Part shown: positions 43,461 through 51,104 of the stretch, piece by piece
Position numbering within the stretch: the stretch's first letter is position 1
Layout: each line of letters begins with the position of its first letter
NCBI RefSeq assembly: GCF_009831575.1
Contig: NZ_WUUT01000007.1
Location: forward strand, 62,001-126,000
Direction of reading: 5' to 3'
From: Halovenus carboxidivorans
GTDB taxonomy: Archaea > Halobacteriota > Halobacteria > Halobacteriales > Haloarculaceae
DNA: 64,000 nt
Position numbers and translations under genes: made by a program
The notes under the pieces: model-generated
The model's database searches: none
Seen by the model: the letters and a program-made list of their open reading frames with translations, nothing else
What the model was told of the DNA's origin: nothing

Positions 43461-43778
43461 ATGCAATTCTGCGACGAGTGCGGTTCGATGATGCACACGG
43501 ACGATGGCAGGTGGGTGTGTCGGTCCTGCGAGAACGAAGAGCCGCGGGACTCACAGGTGGAAGCGGCGATGGCGACCAGAGAGGGACAGCGTGACGACGG
43601 GCCACCCGACGTGGCCGACGCGACCCGGGACGCCGGTGAGACGATGCAAGAACCCTGTCCGGCCGAGGACTGCGACAGCGAGCAGGCGTACTACGAGATG
43701 ATGCCGAAACCAGGGGGGTCCTACGAGGTTCGGCTGTTCACCTGCGTCGAGTGCGGTCACAAGTGGCGCGAGTCCTGA
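43461..43778 (+). CDS. tfs: TFS (TFIIS-like) paralogue lacking the acidic cleavage loop
   Basis: A 105-residue protein with an N-terminal zinc ribbon (FCDECGSMMHTDDGRWVCRS), a charged linker and a C-terminal zinc ribbon (CPAEDC ... FTCVECGHKWRES). Ordinary haloarchaeal TFS carries RSADE-type residues in the C-terminal hairpin, whose acidic pair stimulates RNA cleavage by RNA polymerase. Here that place reads MMPKPGGSYEVRL with no Asp-Glu pair, and the first knuckle is CX4C, not CX2C. It may bind polymerase without stimulating cleavage. The ATG is 31 nt after AT-rich CCTATATTTG: leaderless. Confidence 0.75.
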   Translation: MQFCDECGSMMHTDDGRWVCRSCENEEPRDSQVEAAMATREGQRDDGPPDVADATRDAGETMQEPCPAEDCDSEQAYYEMMPKPGGSYEVRLFTCVECGHKWRES

Positions 43779-43856
43779 CAGACTCTCTCCCAATACGGGC
43801 GAACCGTCCGCGGCCCGGACGGAGACAGACGGAACTCCCGGCGGCGGAGAGGGGGG

Positions 43857-44255
43857 TCAGGGACGGACGACCTCCGCTGTGAGGCTGTCCATCAGTCGGG
43901 AGTTGCTCGGTATCCGGCGGTTGCGGTACCCGAGGACGATTTGATCGGCGTCGATCTCTTCGGCGTAGCGAGCGAGTTCCTCGGTGAGGGTTCCGTGACA
44001 GCTGACAGTTTCGACCGTGATGTCGCGGTCGAGACAGGCCGCCTCGATCTGTCGGAGTTGTTCCTGGCCCCGTTCCTCGACCTGGATCGTCGCCAGTTCC
44101 GCCGTCGACCGGGTCGGTTCGGGGGTGCTGTTCGTGTCGACGACGTGAATCGCGTGGAGTCGCGCGCCTTCCTTCTCCGCGAGGGCGAGGGCGTAGTTCG
44201 CCGCCTGTGTCGATTGATCGCTTCCGTCGACGGCCAGCAGAATTGTCTGGTCCAT
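43857..44255 (-). CDS. Universal stress protein (UspA family)
   Basis: A 132-residue single-domain Usp. It opens QTILLAVDGSDQSTQAANYA and ends with IVLGYRNRRIPSNSRLMDSL, a modified form of the ATP-binding G-x2-G-x9-G-S/T loop: the glycines are replaced (YRNRR for H/GR-G), so nucleotide binding may be weak. It is convergent with tfs. No clear TATA is seen upstream. Confidence 0.82.
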   Translation of the reverse strand: MDQTILLAVDGSDQSTQAANYALALAEKEGARLHAIHVVDTNSTPEPTRSTAELATIQVEERGQEQLRQIEAACLDRDITVETVSCHGTLTEELARYAEEIDADQIVLGYRNRRIPSNSRLMDSLTAEVVRP

Positions 44256-44387
44256 ACACCTATGTTCCGGTCGGTGGCGATGAAGGCACCTCTCAGTCTC
44301 ACTTGGTGAGATTCGACGCGCTATCAGCCGCACGTCCGGAGTAGTCGGCGTGTAACAAAAAGGACCGAGACCTGCTCTGGGGCCACT

Positions 44388-44945
44388 ATGCGAGAGACCC
44401 ACGGAGATAGCTCGACGGCGACTCACTCGGCGGCGGCGGTGCTCGACGCGCTCGGGGACGGGGACTCTCGGGATATCCTCGCCGCGCTCGCCCGCGGCCC
44501 GAAGGTCGTTCCCGAACTCGTAGATGTCTGTGACGTATCGCGCGCGACCGCCTACCGGAAACTGGACAGGCTCAGCGCGGCCGGTCTGGTCGACGGTCAG
44601 CCTCGATTCCGCCCGGACAGTCGAACGCGAACCGAATACGTCGCCAGCCTCGGCGGCGTCACCGTCACCTTCGGCAACGACGGCCCGAGACGGAAGCTCT
44701 CGCTCGGCGGGGGGAAGCCACTCGCAACTGACGGCGGACAGCCCTCTTCCCCGGAACCCGACCACCGACATCTCAGGGAACTGTTCTGTGAGGTGACCGG
44801 GGCCGAACAGGTCGTCGAACGGCAGGACGACACGCAGCGACGGCTCTCCGAGACGGCGGACGAGACTGTCGTCACCGACGCGGCCGAGGTGAGCCGAGCG
44901 GACGGACTCGACGACACGCTGCCGGAAGCGGACGGATCGGAGTGA
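44388..44945 (+). CDS. Helix-turn-helix regulator (ArsR-like)
   Basis: A 185-residue protein. The winged helix occupies residues about 15-85 (VLDALGDGDSRDILAALARG, VCDVSRATAYRKLDRLSAAG). The rest is an acidic tail of low complexity with no recognised domain. The ATG at 44388 is 32 nt from TGTAACAAAA (44351-44360): leaderless. It abuts the 3' end of the reverse-strand usp gene (44946) with no gap. Confidence 0.75.
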   Translation: MRETHGDSSTATHSAAAVLDALGDGDSRDILAALARGPKVVPELVDVCDVSRATAYRKLDRLSAAGLVDGQPRFRPDSRTRTEYVASLGGVTVTFGNDGPRRKLSLGGGKPLATDGGQPSSPEPDHRHLRELFCEVTGAEQVVERQDDTQRRLSETADETVVTDAAEVSRADGLDDTLPEADGSE

Positions 44946-45362
44946 TTACCGGACGACGGTCACCGGGACGGGGCAGTTTCTGACGACGCTGTGAGCCGTG
45001 TTGCCGATAAACAGTCGGTCTGCGATAGAGCTGTCGTGGTGGCCGATCACCACCGTGTCGAACTCTCCCGCCCGGGTCACGATTTCGCTGGCTGGGTTCC
45101 CGTAGCCGATGATCCCCTCCAACTCGCGGCCGTCCTCGGCGGCAATCTCCTGAGCGCGGTCGAGGATGACCTCTGCGTCTTCGGTCCCTTCCGCGCGCGA
45201 CTCCTCGAAGACGAGTCCGACCGCCTCCCCCATCATGCCGGACGGCTCGCCGATGACCGTCAGGACGGTGATCTCCGCGTCGGGGTAGGCCTCGATGGCG
45301 AATTCGAGTCCCCGCTCGGTGATCTTCGAGCCGTCCATCGCGACCAGGACACGTGATATCAT
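44946..45362 (-). CDS. Universal stress protein (UspA family)
   Basis: A 138-residue Usp with the full signature: ISRVLVAMDGSKITERGLEF at the start and GYGNPASEIVTRAGEFDTVV, then IGHHDSSIADRLFIGNTAHS near the end; the ATP-loop is partly kept (GHHDSSIADRLFIGNTAHSV). The ATG at 45362 was chosen over an in-frame GTG 12 bases upstream, with an AT-rich box about 32 nt away (reverse strand near 45394). It is likely a better nucleotide binder than the 43857 paralogue. Confidence 0.85.
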   Translation of the reverse strand: MISRVLVAMDGSKITERGLEFAIEAYPDAEITVLTVIGEPSGMMGEAVGLVFEESRAEGTEDAEVILDRAQEIAAEDGRELEGIIGYGNPASEIVTRAGEFDTVVIGHHDSSIADRLFIGNTAHSVVRNCPVPVTVVR

Positions 45363-45437
45363 CCCACTGTCCACTCTCGCCGGAGACGTATGAATGTTTC
45401 AGCGGGTGTGGGAGTCGCCGGGGGGACCGTCGACGGC

Positions 45438-45848
45438 TCAAAAGCGCAGGTGCGAGGTCGAACTCGGCCCCTCGTCGTCGTCGCGCCCCCCTTGGTGGTC
45501 GAACTCGTAGTCGTCGTCGGTCAGGAACACGTCGCCGCGGTTGACCGACACCTGTACCGAGAGCAGTGTCGACCCCGCCGCGGGGCCGTTCTCGCAGCCA
45601 CCGTCGCAGGCGTCGAACACCGAGCCGTGTTTCGGACAGACGATACCGCCGTCGCGCAGGACGGCACCGATCCCCTCGCCGCGGTCGAGACGCTGGTCTT
45701 CGTGCGTGCAACGGTTCACCCAGGCTTCGACGCCGTCTCCGCAGGGAACGAGGGTCACCTCGACGGTCTCGCCGCGGTCGTCGGTCGCGGTGAACAGCCA
45801 CGATCCCTCGGCGTGGACGGTGTCGACAGATGTGAGACGTGTCGCCAC
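45438..45848 (-). CDS. Rieske [2Fe-2S] protein, ferredoxin-like
   Basis: A 136-residue small Rieske protein with both cluster motifs: RCTHEDQRLDRGEG (C-x-H) near residue 55 and IVCPKHGSVFDACDGGCENG (C-x2-H) near 74. No membrane anchor, so it is of the soluble dioxygenase-ferredoxin/NirD type and its partner is not evident. The GTG start at 45848 was selected because a strong TATA (GACATTTTTTACG on the reverse strand, near 45870-45882) is centred 27 nt away, giving a leaderless GTG. Confidence 0.82.
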   Translation of the reverse strand: MATRLTSVDTVHAEGSWLFTATDDRGETVEVTLVPCGDGVEAWVNRCTHEDQRLDRGEGIGAVLRDGGIVCPKHGSVFDACDGGCENGPAAGSTLLSVQVSVNRGDVFLTDDDYEFDHQGGRDDDEGPSSTSHLRF

Positions 45849-46143
45849 GCCTTCACACACGCGTGTCAGCGTAAAAAATGTCAAGGGCGTACCGAACGGT
45901 GAAATCACGATTTGAGCCTCAGCTATCATTTTTACCCGTGCGAACTTATCGCTCGGTGCCGACACACCGTCGGTACCCGTTGCGCCGGGCTCCGATCCCT
46001 GTCAACTTCCGTCGCGCTCCCGTTGCGGACCCAGCCACGACATCCCTGCTTCGCCTGTGGAGCCCAGCGCGCCCAGTCACCCGCTGGCGCGTCGTTCACG
46101 TACTGCTTGTGCCTTCGCGGAGTGCGACGGACCGGGTCGGGGT
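45849..46143. other. Intergenic region with an imperfect hairpin
   Basis: About 295 nt between the Rieske gene and the 3' end of the kinase gene. Holds the Rieske promoter and an inverted repeat GGTGCCGAC (45955-45963) / GTCGGTACC (45969-45977), one mismatch, which could be a transcription terminator-like hairpin. No coding frame I would support. Confidence 0.35.
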
Positions 46144-48348
46144 TCAGTCTACCGTCTCGGTGATGCCCGTGATCTCGAACCGCGCCCCGCCCTCCGCCCC
46201 GTCTGTCACCGTGATGTCCCATCCGTGGGCGTCGACAATCTGTTCGACGATCCGCAGGCCGAAGCCCGTCCCTTCGTCGGTGGTGGAGTAGCCGGCGGCG
46301 AACACCTCCTCACGCTCGTCGGCGGGGATGCCGGGGCCGTCATCTTCGACGTAGAATCCGTCCTGAATGGCGCCGACAGTCACCGTCACGTCGTCACGGC
46401 CGTGCTCGACGGCGTTTCTGATGAGGTTCTCGAACAGTTGTTTCAGGCGGTTCTCGTCGGCCCGGATCGTCCGGTCGGCCTCGACGCGCAACTCCGCGTC
46501 GGCCGTCTCGACCGTCTCCCAACAACTGGTCACGACCTCCGAGAGGTGGACGGTAACGAACTCGGTCGTGGGTTCGCCCTGCCGGGCCAGTGTCAGCAGG
46601 TCGTCGATCAGCCGCTCCATACGCTCGTGAGCGCGCTCGACGTGTTCCAGGTGGTCGCTGTCACACTCCTCGCGGGCGAGATCCAGCCGTCCCGCGGCGA
46701 CGTTGAGCGGGTTCCGGAGGTCGTGGGAGACGACGCTCGCGAACTCGTCGAGTTGCTGGTTCTGGCGTTCGAGTTGCTGTTCGTACTCGCGCTGCTCGGT
46801 GATATCCATCGCGACGCCGATCACTCCGGATACTGTCCCGTCCGCCTCGATGATCGGCTGGTAGACGGTGTCGAAGTAGAGGCCGTCGACAGTCTGGACG
46901 TATCGCGTTCGTTCGCCCTCGAGGGCGGTCTCGACTGCCTCGATAATACCCGGCTGGTCCGCGTACAGGTCGAACACCGACATCCCGACGACCTCGCCCG
47001 GTTCGAGACCGAGTCGTTCGAGGCCCTTGCCTTCCGAGAGCGTGAATACCCCTTCGTCGTCGAGGGCGAACAGGACGATTGGGGCGTTTCTGACGACGGT
47101 GTCGAGTTGTTCTTTGGTCTCCCTGAGTTCGCGTTCACGGCGTCTCCGCGCCGTCACGTCACGCATCACCACGACGACGGCCGTCGTCTCGGCGTCCTCG
47201 ATCATCGGCGAGAGGTGATACTCGAAGACGTACTGCCCGTCCGGGAATTCGACAGCCAGTTCGATCCGCTCCGAGCGGTCACTATCGTCGGCGTCCGGAT
47301 CGGCATCGTAGACGCGGTCGATCGCCGCCTGGAACTTCTCGGGGTCCTCGTGCTCGGCGACGTACTCGAGAGAGAGGGCCTCGATCGACTGGCCGATCAC
47401 CTGGTCGGTCGGGATATCGAACTGCCGTTCGAGCGTTTCGTTGACGTATTCGACGATCTGGTCCTCGTCGAGGACGAACGCGATATCGTCGATGGACTGG
47501 AGAATCCTCTCGTACCGTTCGAGTTCCCGCTCGCGCTGTTTGCGCTCCGTGATATTCCGGTAGGTCCACAGCCGACCGTAGTGGGTGCCGTCGTCCCCGG
47601 TGACCGGTGCCGTATACCGCTCGAAGACCCGTCCGTCGGTGAGTTCGACCTCCGTTCGGCTCGTCTCGCTCGGATTGTCGTAGAGGCGCTGGATCTCCTC
47701 GTAGAACTGCTCGGGATCAGCGACCAGATCCATCGCCCGTTCGAGCGCCGCATCGTGGTCGCCCTTCTCGACGATCTCGTCGGCGATATCCCACATCTCG
47801 ACGAACCGGTCGTTGTACGTGACGATCTCTCCGGTTTCGTCGACGATGAGGATCCCGTCGATCACGGCCTCCTGTTGTGCGCGGAGAACCGAGTCCCGAA
47901 CTGCCCGCTCCCGGGGCCGCGTCGACCGCCGATCCGCCCGCTCGGCATCTCGGGCGGCCCGGCGGCGCTCGACCGCTTCGGTGATTCGCTCCGCGAGCGC
48001 CGCGAACTGGTCGTCATCCCTCCGCAGGTACGCCGTCGCGTCGGCGGAGACGGCCGCCGCCGCAACCTGTTCCGAGCCTGCTCCCGTGTAGAGGACGAAC
48101 GGGAGGTCCGGCCGCTCGGCTCTGACCGCTTTGAGAAAGTCGATTCCGGTCTCGTCGGGCAGTTCGTGAGCGGAGACGATACAATCGACCGTATGCTCTG
48201 TCAACAGCTGCCGGCCCTCGCTCGCTGACGAGGCGATCCGAACCGTAAACCGGTCGTCCATCTGCTCTAGGCGAGTTGCGGCCGCCTCGGCAGCCTCTGT
48301 ATCGTCGTCGACGTGAACAACGGTGATTGTCTGCTCCCCGTCCCTCAT
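46144..48348 (-). CDS. PAS sensor histidine kinase with a degenerate receiver domain
   Basis: A 734-residue soluble kinase. Residues about 7-125 are a receiver-like domain (VVHVDDD acidic pocket), but the phosphoacceptor position reads VSAHELPDETG where VSDxxMPxxxG is usual, so Asp is replaced by Ala (about residue 60). Three PAS domains follow (about 165-275, 285-400, 410-510). The HisKA box is FASVVSHDLRNPLNVAAGRL near 535 and the ATPase has NLIRNAVEHG, DDGPGIP and GTGFGL. An in-frame GTG at 48372, nearer a TATA-like box (near 48389-48399), could be a leaderless start adding eight residues. Confidence 0.87.
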   Translation of the reverse strand: MRDGEQTITVVHVDDDTEAAEAAATRLEQMDDRFTVRIASSASEGRQLLTEHTVDCIVSAHELPDETGIDFLKAVRAERPDLPFVLYTGAGSEQVAAAAVSADATAYLRRDDDQFAALAERITEAVERRRAARDAERADRRSTRPRERAVRDSVLRAQQEAVIDGILIVDETGEIVTYNDRFVEMWDIADEIVEKGDHDAALERAMDLVADPEQFYEEIQRLYDNPSETSRTEVELTDGRVFERYTAPVTGDDGTHYGRLWTYRNITERKQRERELERYERILQSIDDIAFVLDEDQIVEYVNETLERQFDIPTDQVIGQSIEALSLEYVAEHEDPEKFQAAIDRVYDADPDADDSDRSERIELAVEFPDGQYVFEYHLSPMIEDAETTAVVVVMRDVTARRRRERELRETKEQLDTVVRNAPIVLFALDDEGVFTLSEGKGLERLGLEPGEVVGMSVFDLYADQPGIIEAVETALEGERTRYVQTVDGLYFDTVYQPIIEADGTVSGVIGVAMDITEQREYEQQLERQNQQLDEFASVVSHDLRNPLNVAAGRLDLAREECDSDHLEHVERAHERMERLIDDLLTLARQGEPTTEFVTVHLSEVVTSCWETVETADAELRVEADRTIRADENRLKQLFENLIRNAVEHGRDDVTVTVGAIQDGFYVEDDGPGIPADEREEVFAAGYSTTDEGTGFGLRIVEQIVDAHGWDITVTDGAEGGARFEITGITETVD

Positions 48349-48602
48349 TGGCTCCCCGGTGATACCGTACACTGGGGAAGGAACACACTATACTATTTTG
48401 TGTCACAAACAGAATTTCACGGGACTCGTCACACGACGGAGAGCCGGTCCAGCGTGGCTGTTACAGCGGTAGCGAGGCGAAAGCCCACGACTTCAGTCGT
48501 GGGATGAAGCCGACAACTGGGAATCTAACCACGCTCGTAGCCACGGCTGGGGGTTGGATACTTACATAACATCTTTAGGTGAAAAGTTTCTATATACTGA
48601 CG
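48349..48602. other. Kinase promoter side and left end of the IS element
   Basis: The first part holds the AT-rich kinase promoter (reverse strand, AAAATAGTATA near 48389-48399). From about 48465 the sequence belongs to the IS left end. A TATA-like CATAACATCT (near 48566-48575) is centred about 33 nt before the tnpA ATG at 48603. Confidence 0.5.
48484..48503 (+). repeat. IS left-end hairpin
   Basis: Perfect 8-bp stem CCCACGAC/GTCGTGGG with loop TTCA, similar in size and sequence to the right-end hairpin; the probable TnpA recognition structure. Confidence 0.75.
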
Positions 48603-49043
48603 ATGCCTCGTGGGTTCGATCGGGAACGTACCAACGTCCACAAACTCCGGTACCACTTCATCTGGTGTCCGAAGTCAAGCAAAGCGTAGCTTTGCGTACC
48701 TCGCGGGATCTTCGATCCCGCTCAGTACCGCAAATCGGTACTTGAGGACGAGGTACGCGACCGTCTCGAAGAACTCATCGAGGAGAAAGCCGGCGAACTC
48801 GACTTGGAGATACTGGCGTTGGCGATTCGCCCCGACCACGTACACCTGTTCATCACGGGCGACCCGACACTCGCTCCAAACAAAATAATGCAACAGGTCA
48901 AGGGCTACTCCTCGCGCCACCTCCGCGACGAGTTCGACTTCGGCCTCCCCTCGCTGTGGACACGCTCGTACTTTGTCTCAGGTGCAGGCGACGTATCCAG
49001 CGAAGTCATCGAGGAGTACATCGACGCCCAAGCAGGTGAGTAG
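48603..49043 (+). pseudogene. tnpA: tnpA, Y1 transposase interrupted by a 51-nt in-frame insert with stop
   Basis: Codons 1-24 (MPRGFDRERTNVHKLRYHFI...) and the stretch from 48726 onward (YRKSVLEDEVRDRLEELIEE...) are the two parts of one Y1 transposase of about 129 residues. They are separated by 51 nt (48675-48725) that keep the frame but include TAG at 48687-48689. The catalytic HUH motif is DHVHLFIT and the nucleophile Tyr lies in VIEEYIDAQ; both are intact. Unless the insert is bypassed, spliced out or read through, the protein is truncated after 28 residues. Translation could restart at ATG 48804, but that product lacks the first strands. Confidence 0.8.
48675..48725 (+). repeat. 51-nt double-hairpin insert within tnpA
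   Basis: Contains two perfect hairpins: GCAAAGC-GTA-GCTTTGC (48679-48695) and GCGGGATC-TTC-GATCCCGC (48703-48721). It interrupts tnpA between the Lys codon AAG and the Tyr codon TAC of the family motif CPKYRKS. Length is a multiple of three; a possible 3-nt duplication AGT flanks it. It looks like a discrete palindromic micro-element. Confidence 0.7.
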
Positions 49044-49045
49044 TC

Positions 49046-50200
49046 ATGCAACGGAACGTCTCAACCACGGTGCGGGTCAAAGTCCACTCGCTGACCAACA
49101 GGAAAGCCGACCTGCTCGCTCGTGAGTACGAGGCGTTCCAGACCGAGGTACACGGCGGAAACGCCAACCTCTACTCTGCGACCGACCAGCAGGCGTCGAA
49201 AGTCCAGCGACAGAAAGACCCGAACGAAGACACCGAACAGCCTGTCGTTCTCCGCAACGACGTGTTCGACGTAGTCCGCGACGAAGACACCGTTCTTTCC
49301 TCGTGGTGGGTAAAAATCCCCGTCTACGACCCCGAACGTGGACGGGGTAACTCCATCTGGTGCCCCGCCCACGTTCCGCACAAGGACGAAACCCTCGTCC
49401 GTGGTGGGGATATTCGGGACAGCGAGTTGGTGCGCCGTGACGGTGACTGGTACGTGCATCTCGTCGTCAAGCGGTCTGTGACCGTCCAAGACGAGTACGA
49501 CGACGTGCTGGCCATCGACATGGGCGCACGGTGGGTTGCAACCTGTGCGTTCCTCTCCGACCGCAAGACGACCTTCTACGGCGAGGAAGTGCGCCAAATC
49601 CGCGAACACTACAAACAACTCCGCAAGTCCATCGGGAAGGCAAAACCCCGGCAGGGACAACAGGTAGTTGAGCGCGTCGGTGACGCGGAGGCACGGAAGG
49701 TGGACGACCGCCTCCACAAGATTGCTCGGCAAGTTGTGGAAGACGCTGAAGAACGGAACGCGGTCATCGTCGTGGGCGACCTCGGCGGTATCCGCAAGGA
49801 CAACGACAAAGGGCGATACGTCAACGATAAGACCCACAAGATGCCGTTCGCCCGCCTACTCAACTATATTGAGTACAAAGCCCACGACGCTGGCGTCGAC
49901 GTGCAGCTGGTCGAAGAATACGATACGTCGAAGACGTGCAACCGCTGTGGATGTGAGGGCGTCCGTGAAGCGCAGGGGCGGTTCGAGTGTCCTGAATGTG
50001 GGCTGGACGACAATGCGGACAAAAACGGTGCGTTGAATATCGGTAAACGAGCCTTGGGCAAGTTCTCGAAACCGCTGTCTGAGGCGGGGGCCGTACTGGC
50101 ACGGCCCGAAACGCAGGTCATCGTCCAACGTGACGACGAACCTGCGAACCTCTCCGTATCCGTGGGTTCAACCCCCAGTGGGGGAACCCCACGGCTTTAG
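49046..50200 (+). CDS. tnpB: TnpB, RNA-guided endonuclease of the IS element
   Basis: A 384-residue TnpB. The N-terminal domain is followed by RuvC-I VLAIDMGARWVATCAF (Asp) near residue 155, RuvC-II VIVVGDLGGIRKDND near 240, a zinc finger TCNRCGCEGVREAQGRFECP (CxxC...CxxC) near 300 and RuvC-III DDNADKNGALNIGKRAL (Asp) near 325. In RuvC-II the usual Glu-Asp pair (E-D-L) reads Gly-Asp, so the catalytic Glu is either replaced or supplied elsewhere. The stop TAG lies in the loop of the right-end hairpin. The last 40 residues, after the RuvC-III block, probably overlap the guide-RNA gene. Confidence 0.87.
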   Translation: MQRNVSTTVRVKVHSLTNRKADLLAREYEAFQTEVHGGNANLYSATDQQASKVQRQKDPNEDTEQPVVLRNDVFDVVRDEDTVLSSWWVKIPVYDPERGRGNSIWCPAHVPHKDETLVRGGDIRDSELVRRDGDWYVHLVVKRSVTVQDEYDDVLAIDMGARWVATCAFLSDRKTTFYGEEVRQIREHYKQLRKSIGKAKPRQGQQVVERVGDAEARKVDDRLHKIARQVVEDAEERNAVIVVGDLGGIRKDNDKGRYVNDKTHKMPFARLLNYIEYKAHDAGVDVQLVEEYDTSKTCNRCGCEGVREAQGRFECPECGLDDNADKNGALNIGKRALGKFSKPLSEAGAVLARPETQVIVQRDDEPANLSVSVGSTPSGGTPRL

Positions 50201-50210
50201 CCGTGGGAGG
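50060..50210 (+). ncRNA. Probable omega/reRNA of TnpB (approximate limits)
   Basis: By analogy to characterised TnpB systems, the guide RNA covers the 3' end of tnpB and the right end of the element. Here that stretch contains hairpins at 50172-50184 (CCCCC-AGT-GGGGG) and 50188-50207, and the guide would read into flanking DNA from about 50213. Limits are inferred. Confidence 0.4.
50188..50207 (+). repeat. IS right-end hairpin
   Basis: Perfect 8-bp stem CCCACGGC/GCCGTGGG, loop TTTA, containing the tnpB stop codon. Pairs with the left-end hairpin in layout. Confidence 0.75.
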
Positions 50211-50213
50211 ATG

Positions 50214-50978
50214 TCAGCGACCGATTGTGCCCTGTCGCGTGACCGGAGCGTCGGGATTGATCGAGAACGCGACAACAGTGGACTCCTCCGCTGCCGTGAC
50301 GGAGACGTCGCTGTCGGCGGTCACGACCGCGCTCTCGGTGTGGCCCAGCGAGTCCTCACCGAGTTCGACTGCCCCCTCGAAGACGTAGCAGTAGGTGTCC
50401 CAGCCGGATCGGGACGGGAGCGTGGTCGTCGCGCCGGCGTCGAGCCGGCAGTCGTAGAAGTGAACGTCGTTATGGACGAAAAGCGGCGCATCGCTGCCTT
50501 CGGGACCGAAGAGATGTCGCCACTCGTTGGGGGTCGCGTCGGGGATCGGTTCGTGCTGGATGCCCGGCTCCAGATCGAGGCTGTGCGGCCGGACGAAGAT
50601 CTGGAGCATCCGCAACGGCGGGTCCTCGGCGAGGGTCTCCTCCGCGTGCCAGAAGCCGCTGCCGGCGTTCATCACCATGAGGTGGTCGGGATCGGTCACC
50701 AGGTTGTTTCCCTGGCGGTCGTCGTGACGCATCACGCCCTCCGGAACCCACGAGATGATCTCCTCGTTGCGGTGTTGGTGCATCCGGATCAGCGTGCCGG
50801 GATCCATGAACGACTCCACGACGGTCGCGAGCGGGCCGTAGCCGTGGTCGTCGTGGTCCGGGACCGCCCGACCGGGGAAGTTGAAGTGGGTTCTGAACTT
50901 CCCCTGGTTCTGGGAGACATCTGTGCGAGGGGCCGTGTGAATCTGTGGGTGAGCGCGGGCGGGAGACGAATCAGTCAT
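50214..50978 (-). CDS. Pirin-family protein
   Basis: A 254-residue bicupin. The N-terminal cupin has FNFPGRAVPDHDDHGYGPLA, MHQHRNEEIISWVPEGVMRH (metal His/Glu) near residue 65, and MNAGSGFWHAEE near 102, the pirin signature. Members act as quercetin-2,3-dioxygenase-like oxidoreductases or redox sensors. The ATG at 50978 is 26 nt from a TATA-like box (CCATATACTC on the reverse strand, near 51000-51010). The IS right end abuts its stop codon, so the last residues (QGTIGR) may have been altered by the insertion. Confidence 0.85.
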   Translation of the reverse strand: MTDSSPARAHPQIHTAPRTDVSQNQGKFRTHFNFPGRAVPDHDDHGYGPLATVVESFMDPGTLIRMHQHRNEEIISWVPEGVMRHDDRQGNNLVTDPDHLMVMNAGSGFWHAEETLAEDPPLRMLQIFVRPHSLDLEPGIQHEPIPDATPNEWRHLFGPEGSDAPLFVHNDVHFYDCRLDAGATTTLPSRSGWDTYCYVFEGAVELGEDSLGHTESAVVTADSDVSVTAAEESTVVAFSINPDAPVTRQGTIGR

Positions 50979-51104
50979 CGAGATACCTACGGGCCCCGAG
51001 TATATGGGTGCTGTGTGAACGAATCAAAGAGGAGAGTGACGAGCCTGTGACCCGCGTTGGGCTGAAGTGGCACGAACACGGGCGCGGGCCACCGGTCGGG
51101 CGCG

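Larger units (their letters stand above)
48465..50213 (+). mobile_element. IS200/IS605-type element with tnpA and tnpB
   Basis: Contains a Y1 transposase gene (tnpA, interrupted), tnpB two bases after the tnpA stop, and subterminal hairpins at both ends: CCCACGAC-TTCA-GTCGTGGG (48484-48503) and CCCACGGC-TTTA-GCCGTGGG (50188-50207). The paired hairpins and gene order are those of the family, which transposes as single strands without target duplication. The outer limits are estimated. The right end abuts the stop codon of the pirin gene. Confidence 0.8.

Noticed and set aside
46057-48228. Long forward-strand open frame of over 700 codons
   Set aside because: It lies opposite the PAS kinase gene, its translation has no recognisable domain, and its third-position composition is explained by the kinase codons.
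48675-48725. Classical T4 gene 60-type bypass
   Set aside because: Matching take-off and landing codons are not present, so I report only the double-hairpin insert and leave bypass as one hypothesis.
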